DNA from: Apostichopus japonicus
Lineage: Eukaryota > Echinodermata > Holothuroidea > Aspidochirotida > Stichopodidae
NCBI RefSeq assembly: GCF_037975245.1
Contig: NC_092576.1
Span: forward strand, 9,813,501 to 9,877,500
Length of the DNA stretch: 64,000 nucleotides
Direction of reading: 5' to 3'
Part shown: positions 22,348-35,971 of the stretch, in pieces
Layout: the number at the start of each line of letters is the position of its first letter
Position numbering within the stretch: the stretch's first letter is position 1
Position numbers and translations under genes: made by a program
Notes under the pieces: model-generated
What the model was told of the DNA's origin: nothing
Seen by the model: the letters and a program-made list of their open reading frames with translations, nothing else
The model's database searches: none

Positions 22348-22689
22348 GGCTTTTCTTGATTCTCTGGACGTTTTTTCTTGGACCTGACGAAGAGTGTTTC
22401 TTCTTGTTGGATGTTAAGATGTGAATATAACTGTGATATTTTGACCGTTTCGCTTTGGTTGGGGAACGACGAACATACATCTTACTTTTGTGGACAACAC
22501 TTTGAAATGAAATCTACTGGATTAACTTAACATGTAAAGGAAATATGATGAGGATGTCCATCTTCCGAGCTACAGATACGAAGTTTCTTTGTTCCTGGAT
22601 TATATACACAACTCTTGGAGCAGCGTCTACACTACAAAGATTAGATGCAAATATATAAGTAGTAATTTAATTAAAAAATAATCAACAAA

Positions 22690-22695
22690 AATAAA
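22690..22695 (+). promoter_or_regulatory. Candidate polyadenylation signal of receptor gene 1
   Basis: AATAAA about 340 bp after the stop codon; the intervening 22348-22689 is likely 3' UTR. Confidence 0.5.
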
Positions 22696-23261
22696 GTGAA
22701 ATTAAATGAAATATTGAGAAAGAATGTGAATGGACATTGACATCGTTTGTAAAGCTTGGTTATCGTTTAGTGTTTGATCAGCCTATAAAATGATCCTAAT
22801 ATTGTGTATTATGGTATAATTTGAAGGAAAAACAAATAGTGAAAAAAAAAGAATTATTTGTAATAATGATCTCAAACGCTATCACAAGAGTGAATTTAAG
22901 GTTTGAAATCGATTTTTCGTTGATAACAGGGTTATAGTATGTTTAAGTATATCTTTAGTACATTAATTCCTACAAGGAAACATACTTTGCAGATATAACA
23001 TTTTTTTACGTTATGGGAAAATGATGGCTTAAACAATCGTCAGAGGCTAATATGGACTTAATTTCAGTTTCGCTAATTCCATAGTTTCAAGAGGGTATTA
23101 ATGCATTAATAAAAATCATTTGTACAGCGCATTAATTAATAGGTCTTAGACTTGCATAATGTTTGCTTTAAAAAGAAAAGAAAACTATTGATTTGACAAA
23201 GAAGTAGAATATTGAATACATATAGTTATCATTTAAGTTTCTTTAATAAGTTTTATTCGGT

Positions 23262-23374
23262 TTAGTTCTTTGTGGTATGACATCTGTTAAACTGAGTAGG
23301 CAGAATTCTGTCTTGATCTGCAATATTCTTTTGTGCGCCATTTTCTACACTAGCTTCATCTACTTTGCTAACAG
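23262..23374 (+). repeat. 113-bp duplicated segment with hydrophobic small ORF, copy 1
   Basis: Encodes MTSVKLSRQNS followed by a long hydrophobic run ending FANS, which looks like a signal peptide or membrane anchor. Copy 2 at 24829-24941 matches it except for three bases, all three changing an amino acid. The two copies diverge exactly after GCTAACAG. No downstream exon was recognised, so I call it a repeat and not a gene. Confidence 0.6.
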
Positions 23375-23790
23375 CTTGTACAAAAAAGTTTCACTTTTAC
23401 ATCATTCAGGAAGATCACGTAGTTATCACATGAAATCTATTTCCTCTTCGGATAGCTTCATTTAACTGCAAAAGAATAAAAATGCAGGAAAAAAATATTC
23501 AAAAAAAAAAAAGAAATTAAGAAGGCATGCAGCCATCGTTTATTCTTAGTTAAAACAGCACATTGTGATCGAAAATTGATTCGCACATTTTTTTTGTATG
23601 ATACATTAGTGAATAAAATAAATCATCCTACTAATTATCCACAAAATAACTGAACGTGTAGTAATAATTGTCAATACAAAGCTAATTAATTATCAGAAAA
23701 AAATAATAAGACATTTTTGAGTGTATAATTTGAAAAGTTGAGTACAAGTTCGTGGTCAAGTATTTTATCAAGTGTATGTACTATATTGTA

Positions 23791-24400
23791 GAATTGTTTA
23801 GCTTGACGCCTTTGTAAAACCTGTTATATCCATATGTGACCAAGTCAGGCACAGGATTTGCCATCAGGCTAAACCTATCCCTTACTTTAATTACATTTGA
23901 CCATGTAAGATGCTCTGCGCATGAGTTGTTGATGATGATTATAGAATTGTTTAGATTGGCACCTTTTGTAAAACCTTTTATATCCATATGTGACCAAGTC
24001 AGGCATAGGGTTTGACATCAGGCTAAACCTATCCCTTACTTTACTTACATTTGACCATGTAAGATGCTCTGCGCATGAGTTGTTGATGATGATTATAGAA
24101 TTGTTTAGATTGGCACCTTTTGTAAAACCTTTTATATCCATATGTGACCAAGTCAGGCACAGGGTTTGACATCAGGCTAAACCTATCCCTTACTTTAATG
24201 ATATTTTACCATGTAAGATGCTCTGCGCATGAGTTGTTTATGATGATTCTGGAATTGTTTAGATTGACGCCTTTGTTAAACCATTTATATGCATATGTGA
24301 TCAAGTCAGACACAGGGTCTGCCATCAGGCTAAAGCTATCCTTTACTTTAATTATATTTTAACATGTAAGATGCTCTGCGCATGAGTTTTTGATATTTTA
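23791..24400. repeat. 153-154-bp tandem repeat, 4 copies
   Basis: GAATTGTTTAG recurs at 23791, 23944, 24098 and 24252, each followed by ATCAGGCTAAA and GATGCTCTGCGCATGAGTT blocks. The open frames on both strands are repeat by-products. Confidence 0.93.
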
Positions 24401-24828
24401 AGCGATATGTAATAAACAAAGTTTCATTTTTCAGATGTTTTGAATTATGTTCTTTTGCCGAAACGAATGTGGAGAACAGAGTCATAGAATGCTATAATTG
24501 AGGAATATTTTTCTTACAGAAACCTTACAGTTTTATGTGGTATAATGTGCAAGAATGTTTAGAAATATCCTTTTTAGTGGCTTGCCCTATACGAAAATCA
24601 TATTTTTTTCGGGATGTTTCAATAAAAGTTACTTTGCAGTATTCTTTTCAGGAACTGAAAACCTACATTTTAGAGGCATGCAATTAATTTTAACCATAGC
24701 AATGTACCATCGGTAGGTATATAACTGAAGTATTGAGTTCCGTATAAATAATGGAATTCGATTATTTTTCATATAAGTTCTTCATTGCAGATGAGTTTTC
24801 TCTCTTAAATGAGAAAAGTTTTCTTCTA

Positions 24829-24941
24829 TTAGTTCTTTGTGGTATGACATCTGTTAAAATGAGTAGGCAGAATTCTTTCTTGATCTGCAATATTCTTTTG
24901 TGCGACATTTTCTACACTAGCTTCATCTACTTTGCTAACAG
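24829..24941 (+). repeat. 113-bp duplicated segment, copy 2
   Basis: Matches 23262-23374 at all but three positions; ends at GCTAACAG and then goes into unrelated sequence with an early stop. Confidence 0.6.
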
Positions 24942-25404
24942 TGCAGAGTCAACTAGCTCTAGGTAGGGAGTCAACTAGAGAAGGACAAAGACAGAAAAGT
25001 GTGGAGAACAGAGGTGGAAAATAGCTACGTTAAGAGGGGTGACAGAGGAGGAACAAGGGGAGATGTTGTTTTTATTGTACCGTAATCATTAAGAGGAGTA
25101 AATAATTGTAACAATCACTTGGTTACCAACTTGTGTATTGTGGTTTTTATTTTTATAATTTTGCATTTGGTTATCTAACGTGATAACCTTGTATGCTACA
25201 TGTGATCAAATCACATGCAATAAAAAATCTCTTCCAAAAATGTATTACTCATATTTCTGGGGACTTAATAACACACTTAACTTGTATTGCAACCACGTAA
25301 CCATTATCTTATGATTTGTAGTATGAAATCAAGTGAAAAGCGATAAAATAATGACACTAAGATTTATTAACACTTCGGTCGAATCATTATTGAGAAAGGT
25401 AGCT

Positions 25405-26040
25405 TCAAACTGGTAGTGTCAGTATGAGCAGTATGAATATTATGTTTCTATCAGATATAAAGGTTTGGAACTGTTTGTACTCTCAGTATGATTGCTTTAA
25501 ATGATGATATATCCAAGTCTGGTAGTGTCAGTATGAGCAGTATGAATATCATGTTTCTATCAGATATAAAGGTTGGGAACTGTTTGTACTCTTAGTATGA
25601 GTGCTTTGAAGGATGATATATCCAATACTGGTAGTGTCAGTACCAGCAGTATGAATATCATGTTTCTATCAGATATAAAGGTTAGGAACTGTTTGTAATC
25701 TCAGTATGAGTGCTTTGAAGGATGATTTGAGAGGACAGTATAGAATGGTATATAGATTTAGAATCAGATAGAGGTTTGGAAATGTTTGTACTGTCAGTAT
25801 AAGTGCTTTGAATCATGGTATGAGAGGACGGTATTGTGTAATATTAACATGAGAATCAGAGAAAGGTTAGGAACTGTTTTCACTGTCAATATGAGTGCTT
25901 TGAAGCATTATATCAGAGGACAGTATAGAGTGGTATTACCATTAGATTCAGATAAAGGTTAGGAACAGTTTGTACTGTCAATACGAGTGCTTTGAAGCAC
26001 GATATGGGAGGACGGTTTAGAGAGGTAACTGTCTGGCAAA
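25405..26040. repeat. 109-bp tandem repeat grading into a degenerate array (family C)
   Basis: TGGTAGTGTCAGTA recurs at 25411, 25520 and 25629, a 109-bp period. It is followed by degenerate units with AAGGTTAGGAACTG, GAGTGCTTTGAAGCA and GGGAGGACAGT blocks. Related units lie at 55725-55860 and 58838-59000. Confidence 0.88.
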
Positions 26041-26099
26041 GTAGACTGTTCTTTGAATTTTGCAATGTACTACGTCAATGAGGAAGGGTGGATTCATAT

Positions 26100-29000
26100 T
26101 AACAGCAACTTTCGTTTCATCTTGTCATAGCGACGATACAAAATATTAGGTGTTTCTGTATATAATGTCTAATAATCAAGATCCAAAGTGCTTCATATAT
26201 CATATTTTCAGATTTTGAATATGATAGTATCAAGTATTCCTGTTTCACCTTTTTTTCAAAGATATTGAAAGACTGGGAATCAACAAACATATTAATTTTC
26301 AAAATGTATTACAGATGCTTCAGAAAGAATACAAAGTTAACAAAACATGTAAATGTAGTTAAATTCTCATTGTCATGATCTTTCGTGAAAATTCTGCAAA
26401 TATATATCTTTGTTCATCTTGCGTCAGTAAATTCTTTATTGGAATTGTACCTTCAGTTAAGCTTCTTCAAACTTTATATTGATACTTGATACGACAAACC
26501 ACCCCACCTACTATAACTGTTAACCTAGTCACAACCTGCATCACTATGTGCTTACTACTGAAACTGTCGTTGGACAACTCCATGGTGGCGTCTGGTCTTC
26601 TCAAGTGTTCCGACGACGAAACTTCATCTCAATAACTGCATTTTACATTTGCTTGGTACATCGTTTCACAACCAATTTCCGCCGCATATTTCCTCAAGTT
26701 CAAGCTGATGGCTTACAAACACTCATATGCGTTCTTAACTGACTGCTCATCGCCAGAATAGACAATTATTGTGTCACATAAATGAAATCTTCTTGCTTCT
26801 TTCACATTTGTAATTTTATTTAATTGTAATTGAATTTAAGTTTATTAAATGTATTCTTGGTCATATTTGCAGGTAACATCTCGGCTGATTAGAGTTGCAG
26901 CTGATCTGTTCAGTTACCTAATCTGTCATGGTGAATTATGATACTGTCAGATTACATGGTAATCTATCCACCTCGAGTCGATGTGTGAAATGCTGAACGG
27001 CCATCTTGTTTAAGAGCTTCATGGAGACAGAAAATCTCATTCTATGATTTCCATGCATTTACAGACCTTTTGGATACCTCGAAAGGTGTAAACATAAGAG
27101 CGCTGGATTCTTACAGTGAACATTTTCGTTATTCAGGCTGTCCAATTATCATGTTCAAGTCTAATTTTGTGGAATCCATGCATTATATCATTTAGTTTTC
27201 TGTAAATGTCTGTAAGAACGAGGAAAGGGTGTTTATTTCCATCTACCAGTTTCGAACATTCTTCTCAATAAAGCCATTAATATCATCTGAAAGAACAAAC
27301 AATTACAATTTTAAGTCAGTTGCTATAACTGCAGATTATAAATAGTTAGTCACTAATCAGGTGTTAATAACCGATGTTAATCAGGTGCTGGATATGACAA
27401 CTGCTAGTTATCTGGTCAGCCATCTTTGGTAAATGAACAAAAACTTAGTAAACACCTTTCCTTCTGTGCATTCGATATACTTTCTAGGTGTTCCTAGAAT
27501 ACTGATTCAAGAATAGTTTGAAGCCCTTGGCTGTACATTTAAGATTCTCTTTGTAACTTACCAAGATTAACTTTGGTCAACTTTGCACTCGGAAGTTTTA
27601 GATGTCAGATGAAGTTATGGAGTCATCATTTTTGCCTCCATTAAAAAGACATATCTGTGATGAATATGAATAAATAAAATAACAATGTTACTATGACAAT
27701 GTATAGTAGACATATAAATCTTCGTGAAACCTTCAATGAACTATTCAGGGCATACATATAACTTCAATTCCTGTAAAGAGAAACAGATAGAGAGAGAGAG
27801 CGCGCGAAAGTCTCTAAGATGCTTAATTCAATAAAAGTGAGCCTGTGACGCCACACAGTACATGTTGGTTACTGATACATATTCATTTCGCTGTGATGTA
27901 TCATCACCCAATTTGACACACTTTTCTAATGCTATTACCACTCTTTGCTGTTCTCATATATGATGCTGCGATGCATTCGTACTTACAGTGTTAACAGTTC
28001 CTAAACCTTCACATGATAAAAACAGGATATTCATGCTGTTCAGATTGACATTAAAATTGCTTTGAAGTATGATATGAAAGTAGAGTTTTATAAAGCCCCA
28101 CAAGGGTGACGTCATCGTGTAATAAGTCTACAGTCTGCTTCACGATTTCTCCTGTTCCGTGTTCTTTTACTGTTATAAACTTGCAACATGACAGAAGTAA
28201 GCCATTGCGCAATCTCAATGTGAGAATAAGGTTAATACTTCAGACAATCACTGACTTCTTTCACAAATGTAAACTGGGTCATCAATCTTCTGTCTGTTGA
28301 GAAGGACGTTAGGAAACTAGAACTAGTGTTATAATCGAAGTTTAATTATTCCTATGTTAGCTTTGTGTTAGCTATTTCATCGACACTGAGCGGCGATGAC
28401 AAGTTTAACATTTGATAGTAAGCCACGGCTGTACTTTGCCACCTCCCTAGCTCATTTTGTCTAAATTGTAAGGACGAGAGCAAGCGATCATTAAAACTAG
28501 GAAATGAAACATGATTCCCTGTTAACATTATTGAAGAGGTTTCACCAGCTGGAGCTATAAATGATTCTTGTCATGGACAAAGGTCATGGACAGGTCAATT
28601 ACGTATCGTTCGTTGTGTGTGCCAGTGAACCGAAAGGACAACAGGAAACGGTGTGTTATACAATATAGATCAGATTGTTTGTGAATTTGCCAATATGTTT
28701 CGTAGATTGTCATTTAATAAGGGCAGATAACTGACAGATAACATAGCAATTGTCTAGGAGAGAAATATACTCCACACTGCTTAGTGTACAACTTGATAAT
28801 GTATGTCTCAAACACGAGATGGATGTTTGATTATATGTCCTTTAGTTCTCTAGTGGCTGAACCATTCCTTACTCCAGGATGTTGATCACATGGGGCGGTT
28901 TGTTGCTGGCTCGTAGCCAGACCGGGCACTGTCCCACCCCATCCCACCCCACCCCACATCCCACCTTCATGCCCCTTCATACCCCCAACCGCCTTCAACG

Positions 29001-30890
29001 AGTGCAAAAGTCTTCGATCATCATGTGTACGAAAGCTATACAAGTTAACACTAAATGAGTATTGTGCCTCACTTTATATAGTTAGTGGGCGTCCAAAACA
29101 GGATACATAGCTACGAGCCTTGTCACATACATTAAATGGATACAATATATTGCACAAGAATACCAATCGGCATTTTAAATACATGGGAAACATATACAAA
29201 TGGTGGCAACGAGAGGTTTTAAGCAACACAAATTCATGATAACATAGGAATTGTATCAATGATCATACAAGAATCTTTCGTGAACGTAAAGTCTACTTCA
29301 TACAAAACTTCAACGTTGCTAAAAATCCCCCAACGGTTCGAAAATGGACGTAATTTTCGGCACCTATATAAATGCAGGTGTGACGTCATCGGGAATGATA
29401 AAATAGATGGAACTTTACTAAGATAAATGTTTATGATTGCAGGTAAAAGTCACTGGCTCTAAAGTTAACTTACAAAGTACAGATAAAAATGCAGCGAAAA
29501 AAATCTAATAAGCATGAAAAATATGAATTAGCATGGGTAATAGATTGTAAGAAAAATGTTAATATCGAAATTAAATTAAGATTACCTTTTAATATTTAAA
29601 AGATGCTAATATTTCTAGAAGAAAGTCGAATTCGGATGAAGGGTCGAATTATCCCAACATTACCCTGGTCTGTTCAATGTTTGATTATGCGATGGATTTT
29701 GCTTTAACTCTGGTTATTATCATACTTCATTTGTTTTAATAGGAAAGAAACAGGGTTCCTGTCAACAAAGTTAGTTACCTATACGCAATACTCGAAATCA
29801 CTCTAGGGGTGATGAACTAGGCAAGAGCTTTGTACACATCATAGATCAAATTATTGACAAGAGATGACTGATTCGGAGCATCGCAATAATACTGATAGGT
29901 TACACTAACACGTGAATCTCTTGACAGTTGGAAACAGCTAAATAAAGATAAAATAAAATAAAATAAATATTATAAAATACAACAGAAGATAAGTCCTGTG
30001 CTCTAACATAATAATCTTAGTTCTTGGCTACCTGAATATCCCTTCCCACGCTGGGGGTAGAATTTAGAAGCGAAAGCATCTTGTTTAATGTTTTATCCGG
30101 TTGTACTAAAAACTTTCACATTTGTTAATAACATTTTCCGATTTCCCGATTTTCAGTTTCTTTTTATATTCTAGATCTCTTCGTTAGATTGAGAAATATT
30201 GAAGTATAGTAAAAATTTAACATCCGTTTCAAACTAATTGAAAGTTATATACAAAACTAACTTGGTTTTGTTACTGCGTTTCCGCTATCTTCGTTTCAAA
30301 AACGAAAACGATATTTTTAGTTTCATTTTACTTTCAACGACTGCAGCTCCCTGCGATATATAACGCAAGTAAAGAAATGAATACATTCAGCATAAGAACT
30401 ACTTATTATCTTGTTAATTTTTTGAGCTAATTTTCTTCAATTTTAATTCTTACGTTTGGGAAGAAACTAGGGAGAGACATGCAGATGATTATATAAGGTA
30501 CGTCTTATCGAATGCCATTTGCGACAGCTGTTATCAATTTAAAATAAAGAACGATTTACATTCGACATCATAAACTACTTTTGTAGCCTACTCAAATAAT
30601 TTTAGCCACGTTACACAGAAACCAAATTAAGTATGTCCTTGTCACTTATCGTGTTTTATGATCAAGTTAAGCACAACGATTTCGTAACATTCCACACATA
30701 TGATATGTGGTTGAAAACATTTTAAGTTGCCTAGCTTATGACCCATGAAACATCCCCTTCCCAACTTTTCTAAGGAATAAGAAAATTAATATCAGAATGA
30801 TTTTGTCTGAAGTATTTACACAAAAGGAAGAACGGCTGAATATTTCACCAGAACAAGGAACGCATTTTACAGAACGAAATACAACTATAA
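26100..30890. other. Non-coding interval
   Basis: About 4.8 kb with no gene signature. It contains scattered remnants of family C (for example near 28050), a C-rich tract at 28920-28980 and an (AAAAT)n run at 29943-29968. Confidence 0.5.
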
Positions 30891-30936
30891 AACATATTTA
30901 GTTTTGTTCGGAAACTACTTTCAAATGATCACAAAC

Positions 30937-31292
30937 CGTAAATTTCCAAGAAATATTGTGAAGTTGTCCTCGAGTTATTACACACATACGTTCCTTCATA
31001 CGAATAATCGACATGTTTGAACCACAAAGCATGATTCTCGGTGATAATGACACCTTTTGTGAAGCGATAATCGACCACATTTTTGCGAAATGATTTCATT
31101 TTCGTAAAGCCAAACAATATTGAGCGATGAATTCTCTACACCATTACATTTCATAGTCACTGAATCGTTGATGGTACCTTTGATCAATTCTACAGATTGT
31201 GACGCCATTATGTGTCGTTGTAAGAAGATGAAGCAAGGTAACATAGCAGAGATGAGCGACCACATGTTGATTGAGATTTTCGCCTTCTTCAT
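30937..31292 (-). pseudogene. Orphan V-type Ig exon with signal peptide, frameshifted
   Basis: On the reverse strand an ATG at 31292 opens a signal-peptide-like stretch, then SVELIKGTINDSVTMKC and NIVWLYENEII, the B and C strands of a V-set Ig domain. The frame then breaks: the rest of the domain (VDYRFTKGVIITENHALWF, YEGTYVCNN, YFLEIYG) continues in the next frame. The break falls in a run of five T (31080-31084). The domain ends at a phase-1 G|GTTTGT donor, the phase used by the receptors here, so it looks like an N-terminal exon of a related receptor. No partner exon follows on this strand to the left within reach. A one-base sequencing error in the homopolymer is possible. Confidence 0.7.
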
Positions 31293-32398
31293 CGTGCTTG
31301 TTATTCATTTCTTCTTTTCAAAGAAGCTGAAATTTGTAGACAATGTTAAAATGTTCTGTCAATAAAAGTCGACCTCTACAGAGAAGAAAATGATCATTTC
31401 GCGAACTTCAGTCACATTTTTAATCAATCTGATAAACGAAGATGAACACTAAATGAACACTAATTGAAGTATGCACAGTTGTGCACAACGAGACGCCTAC
31501 ATTGAGCTGCTAAAATATAGCATATTTTGTAATGTAGGTTGTACTAGGCGTAGCCCGTTAGTTGTCAGTAACAGTGTTCATGAATAGCGTGTACTTTCCT
31601 TCCTGAGTTATTCAAACTAAATATAGATTGTTAAGTTATTGAAGAGAATGAAAATATTCCTGCACAAAAGTAAACACTTCACTCTAATATGAGACTGACA
31701 GAATGATAAAAATTGAAACAAAAGGGGCAATTAGAGAAGGAATGATCTATCCGATTCATTCTATTTGCATAACATAAGCAAAATAGAAACTTAAAGTAAT
31801 TACTTACTGCTGAGTTGACAGTATGCTGAGAGTTCTGCATCACAGACAACTCAATTTAATCTGTTATTGGAATACTATCAGTATTGATTGGCTAAAATTG
31901 TTTTCAAATGTTTAACAAAGAGCGAAGCTTTTATAAAATAAAGGGAATTGGAAAGTAGCGGAAGCTTGTAATGACAGCTAGGAAGTCATTGAAACCTTAA
32001 AAGGGAAGTTTTGTTTTGTAGGATACCTCAACAACTAGAGGGCGCCATTGACCAAAACAAAAGTGGAAAAGATTTGCAGTAATTGAACAACTGACTTGTT
32101 ATCTAAAACATGTTAAGTTGCCACATTACTTGTCATTTTGCCTGGTCATGACTCAGGGATACGCTGAATTTATTTAATTTAAATTCATTCATTTTGATTC
32201 TCACGTCATGCATTTATTTTTTTACAATAATCAGCTGATAAGTAGAAAGTGATAAAAGAGACATGATGTGAAGGAAGTAGAACAATTAACTGTAGTGGGC
32301 TTCACGAAGTGCTCTATTTCCCATAATTTAAGTAATTAGTTAGAGAAAATATTACAGTACGTAATAGCAATATAAACAAACACACCAAGAGAAAAACA

Positions 32399-32442
32399 CC
32401 CCACCACACCCCACTCCACCCCACTCCACCCCACTCCACCCC
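32399..32442. repeat. 10-bp C-rich microsatellite (CCACTCCACC)n
   Basis: About four units of CCACTCCACC. Confidence 0.85.
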
Positions 32443-33558
32443 TTTGTACTCTATCCCAAGACACAATTATGCCCAACCGACAACTAGCCTTCCAGGTAGC
32501 ATACGCCCATTAAAAGCCCCGTTGACTTACACACTAAATCACAAAAGTAATGTGGTCTCTAAGTCTAGATAGAAGTTTTCACTAGCTAAACGCTACCCAT
32601 CACCGGATAGCTGACAAATTGGCCTTTCTTGGCACCATCAATTTTTTGTATCATGACTGAGTAGATTTTTTGCTATCCGAGCCGGAAGTTTTCGTCACTT
32701 GTAAGCAAACCTCTTCACTCAGTGGTAAACAAATTTCCTACGCTGCTCCTGGGAGGCCTAAAGGGGTTTAAAATTGCCTCAATTGACCCAATTTTCTCAC
32801 CACATGTACTTCCATTCATGCTCTTTAACATGAAATCCACAAAAAATAGATCATGATTGATAACAGGTCACAAAGATGTTCTCCTGATGCTTTTTGGCAC
32901 TTTTCCTGAAGGAGAACAATCGAGTGGATTGATATAGACTCTAATAGGAGTATGCCACCTTAACCATGCACCATCATTCCCATCACAACTGAATACCTGT
33001 TTCCATACAATAAGAGAGTGCCGGGTTTCTTATACACAGTCTTAAAGAAAGTATGCAGACAAATGGTCAGTATTAATAAGTACTGAGGTATGATTTACTC
33101 AAGTCATATCTCAACGATCTTACACTAGGTCTGTCAATTAATGTCTTGGTTAAGGAATTCCAAAAATAAATGGCACGAAATCGAAGGCTCAACGGAGAGA
33201 AAGATGTGCGGTTTGCCGTATGTATATGAGATGATGAGGATAGTTGTAAAGAAGTTTTAGAAGGTGTTTGGTAGCAAATTGTGAGTGAAACGGTACGTCA
33301 AAGAAGCAATTCCTAGATTTATTATGTCCTGAAGTTTCAATAGATTTAGTGTTTTGAGAACAAGAACCAGTGTGATCACGCGGACCATAGTGACAGATAT
33401 GTCGGACAGCCCTTTTCTATGATGGAAGTGATTGGAATAATGACTACTATTACATCAGTTTTTGACGAAGAAAGTTTTTTTTTTTTATAACTTTCGTATT
33501 ACAACGATTAACAGGACACTCAGTACTACTGGCATATGAGAGTGATCAAGGTGGATTT

Positions 33559-33559
33559 G

Positions 33560-33598
<39 letters not shown>

Positions 33599-33601
33599 TG
33601 A

Positions 33602-33632
<31 letters not shown>

Positions 33633-33674
33633 TGAATATATATATATATATTATATATTGAATATATATATATA

Positions 33675-33711
<37 letters not shown>
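33559..33711. repeat. AT microsatellite with TTATATATTGAA interruptions
   Basis: (AT)n tracts broken three times by TTATATATTGAATATAT. The open frame over it is an artefact. Confidence 0.92.
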
Positions 33712-33714
<3 letters not shown>

Positions 33715-35158
33715 GTTTGTGGCCAAATGATTTTTATTTTGGGAAATAATTTATTGTCTTCTTTGAAAGAGGAAAATCACATTATTCAACTGATATATGT
33801 AAGGTGGTTATTAGGGGTTAATTTATTAAGGGCTAAACTATGAAATTATTATGAGTGCAACATTCTATGTCATAGTTTACACCTATGTAATGAGTTTTCC
33901 AGATTTATCAAAATTTCAAATGTGTATATCTGGAAAATGAATGGATGGTACGAAATTTCAACGAAGTTTGAATGAGATTATCACACACAACAAATGTACG
34001 GAATATGGACAAATTAGCTAGGTGTCCGTAGTCATATTTTGTCGGCACATTAAACATTTCCATTTTAACCGTTTGTGATATGAATACAACATATTTAGAT
34101 CTAAATTCAACTCTGTCATTATTAATTGCAAAATGCTGTCATCTCATATCGAAGAAAAAAATAGTTTCACTTATCCGTAAAAGAATATTTTCAACAATAT
34201 ACAAAACTCATGACAATATCCTCTTTATTTATTTTTACTGCAGTGGTATAGAACTCTCGTGCTGTCTGTCAATCTTTAATTCTGCTATAACGCCCTCAAT
34301 TAACTACAGCATGAGGTAACACGTGTACCCAGTTCATTGAACAAGGTATTTGTCAAGTTGGACATGATACTTGGTTGGGTTCTTGTGGCCTTTGCAATGA
34401 TTAATACATTGTCCAGCTGTTTATTAACAGTGTCATTCGTGTAACATGGAATATCGGCCCACTGGTTTAAATAGTATGACGATTGTCATCACTGTGTTAT
34501 GTTTAAAAAAAGCATACGTGACATGAACATAGATAACGAAACAGAAAGCAACAGACTTACCTTGTGTGTAATTGCTCATTACCACGGTCTAATTAGGAAG
34601 CTGCCATTCTCTAACTTAATAATGACAGTTCACTGCTTGTATTAACAATAAATCAATTAACTTCGAACTGCGACTTTTGAAGTAACATTTATGAGAGAGC
34701 GACGCTATTAAGCACTTTCATTGTTGGCTTACGTTATCAGTACATACATAGAATGACCAAAATACGAGAGTGAGACAAGTGTTAGTTGTATCATGTAAAA
34801 ATCGAGAGGGTGCTTAATCATAGCAATGTAACTTGTTGACACGTTATTGTGTCTATTTAGTTCCTCTTTCAGTCAAACCGAACATTTACATTCACAATTA
34901 AAACTGCACACGTTTCTAATGAATGTGTTGACCTAAATGTTGAGCTAATTTCGTTACACAAACTTGAATACGAACCTGTTAATGGCGTTATGGTAACTCA
35001 AATGTGTTGTACATCAAATCAACTGACAGCTAATGTATATCACATGAAGGTTGCTAATGTTCAAGATAAGAAAATCGGTTATCCAGATATCATATTTGTA
35101 CATGTCATATCCCGACAACCTACTGTCGGTTCTGATAGGTATAATGCTGGTTTTTCTT

Positions 35159-35285
35159 AGCCGATACTCATAACTGGTACAGCGACTACTCGTTCACGTC
35201 CCACAACCGTGCATCAGTAATTACTACACTTTGTGTTTGTAATACAGTAACATGTGTTATAGGTGGCACTCTAACGACTGCAAAG
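35159..35285 (+). mobile_element. MITE family D, copy 1
   Basis: Begins CCGATACTCATAACTGGTAC and shares GCATCAGTAATTACTAC and CAGTAACATGTGTTA blocks with 35500-35630 and, inverted, with 43980-44122. Confidence 0.65.
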
Positions 35286-35499
35286 CTGTTAACCTGTTCC
35301 CATGTAAGACAAAGAACTGCGCGACTGGACAAGGAGTCTAAGAAGATGACAATGCCTACGAGGTGAAGTAAAGGAGGAACGGTACCGCTTGATTCCAGTT
35401 CGCACCTCTCTTTAAATTACGTCAATTCTTCAACATATTTATAGCATAAAACGACTAGATACGACTTCATTTTAAAATCGCGAATTAGAGAACTCGCAC

Positions 35500-35630
35500 T
35501 CAATGGTTGGTACAGCAACTACTGTTCATGTCCCACAAACGTTCATCAGTAATTACTACTTTGTGTTCGTAACACGGTAACATGTGTGACAGGGCATGAA
35601 TATTATGTTACCCTACCAGCTTATGAGTAT
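35500..35630 (+). mobile_element. MITE family D, copy 2
   Basis: Shares the GGTACAGCAACTACT start and TCAGTAATTACTACTTTGTG core, and ends CCAGCTTATGAGTATCGG, the inverse of the copy 1 start. Copies 1 and 2 might therefore be the two ends of one 470-bp element. Confidence 0.6.
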
Positions 35631-35929
35631 CGGATGTTTCACTGCACGAATATTAAGGTGTCAGGTCCTACTAATGTTTGTCATTTAAACCGTCAATAAT
35701 AATATTGACAACATGACCAACTTAGTCCTGGATTCAAGCAAAGAGTCACACATTTAGAGCTCGTTATTTGTTATCATAAACGTTTATAAAAGCAACGAAA
35801 ATGAAGTCTGCCTGGTTTATGTGAATATTACTACTACTAAGATCATTTTTGAAACAAAATAAAATAAAACTGTTAGCAAGTTGCTTATCCACTAAAGAGC
35901 CTGTGTAAGAGAATGTGTTAAAGTATGTT

Positions 35930-35971
35930 AGCCTGAAGTTTCGATCCTAGCAGGATCTTCTTCAGAGGCTA
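35930..35971. repeat. Palindromic motif
   Basis: AGCCTGAAG and CTTCAGAGGCT flank GATCCTAGCAGGATC, a nested hairpin of about 41 bp. It looks like a shared fragment of a dispersed repeat; origin not identified. Confidence 0.5.
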
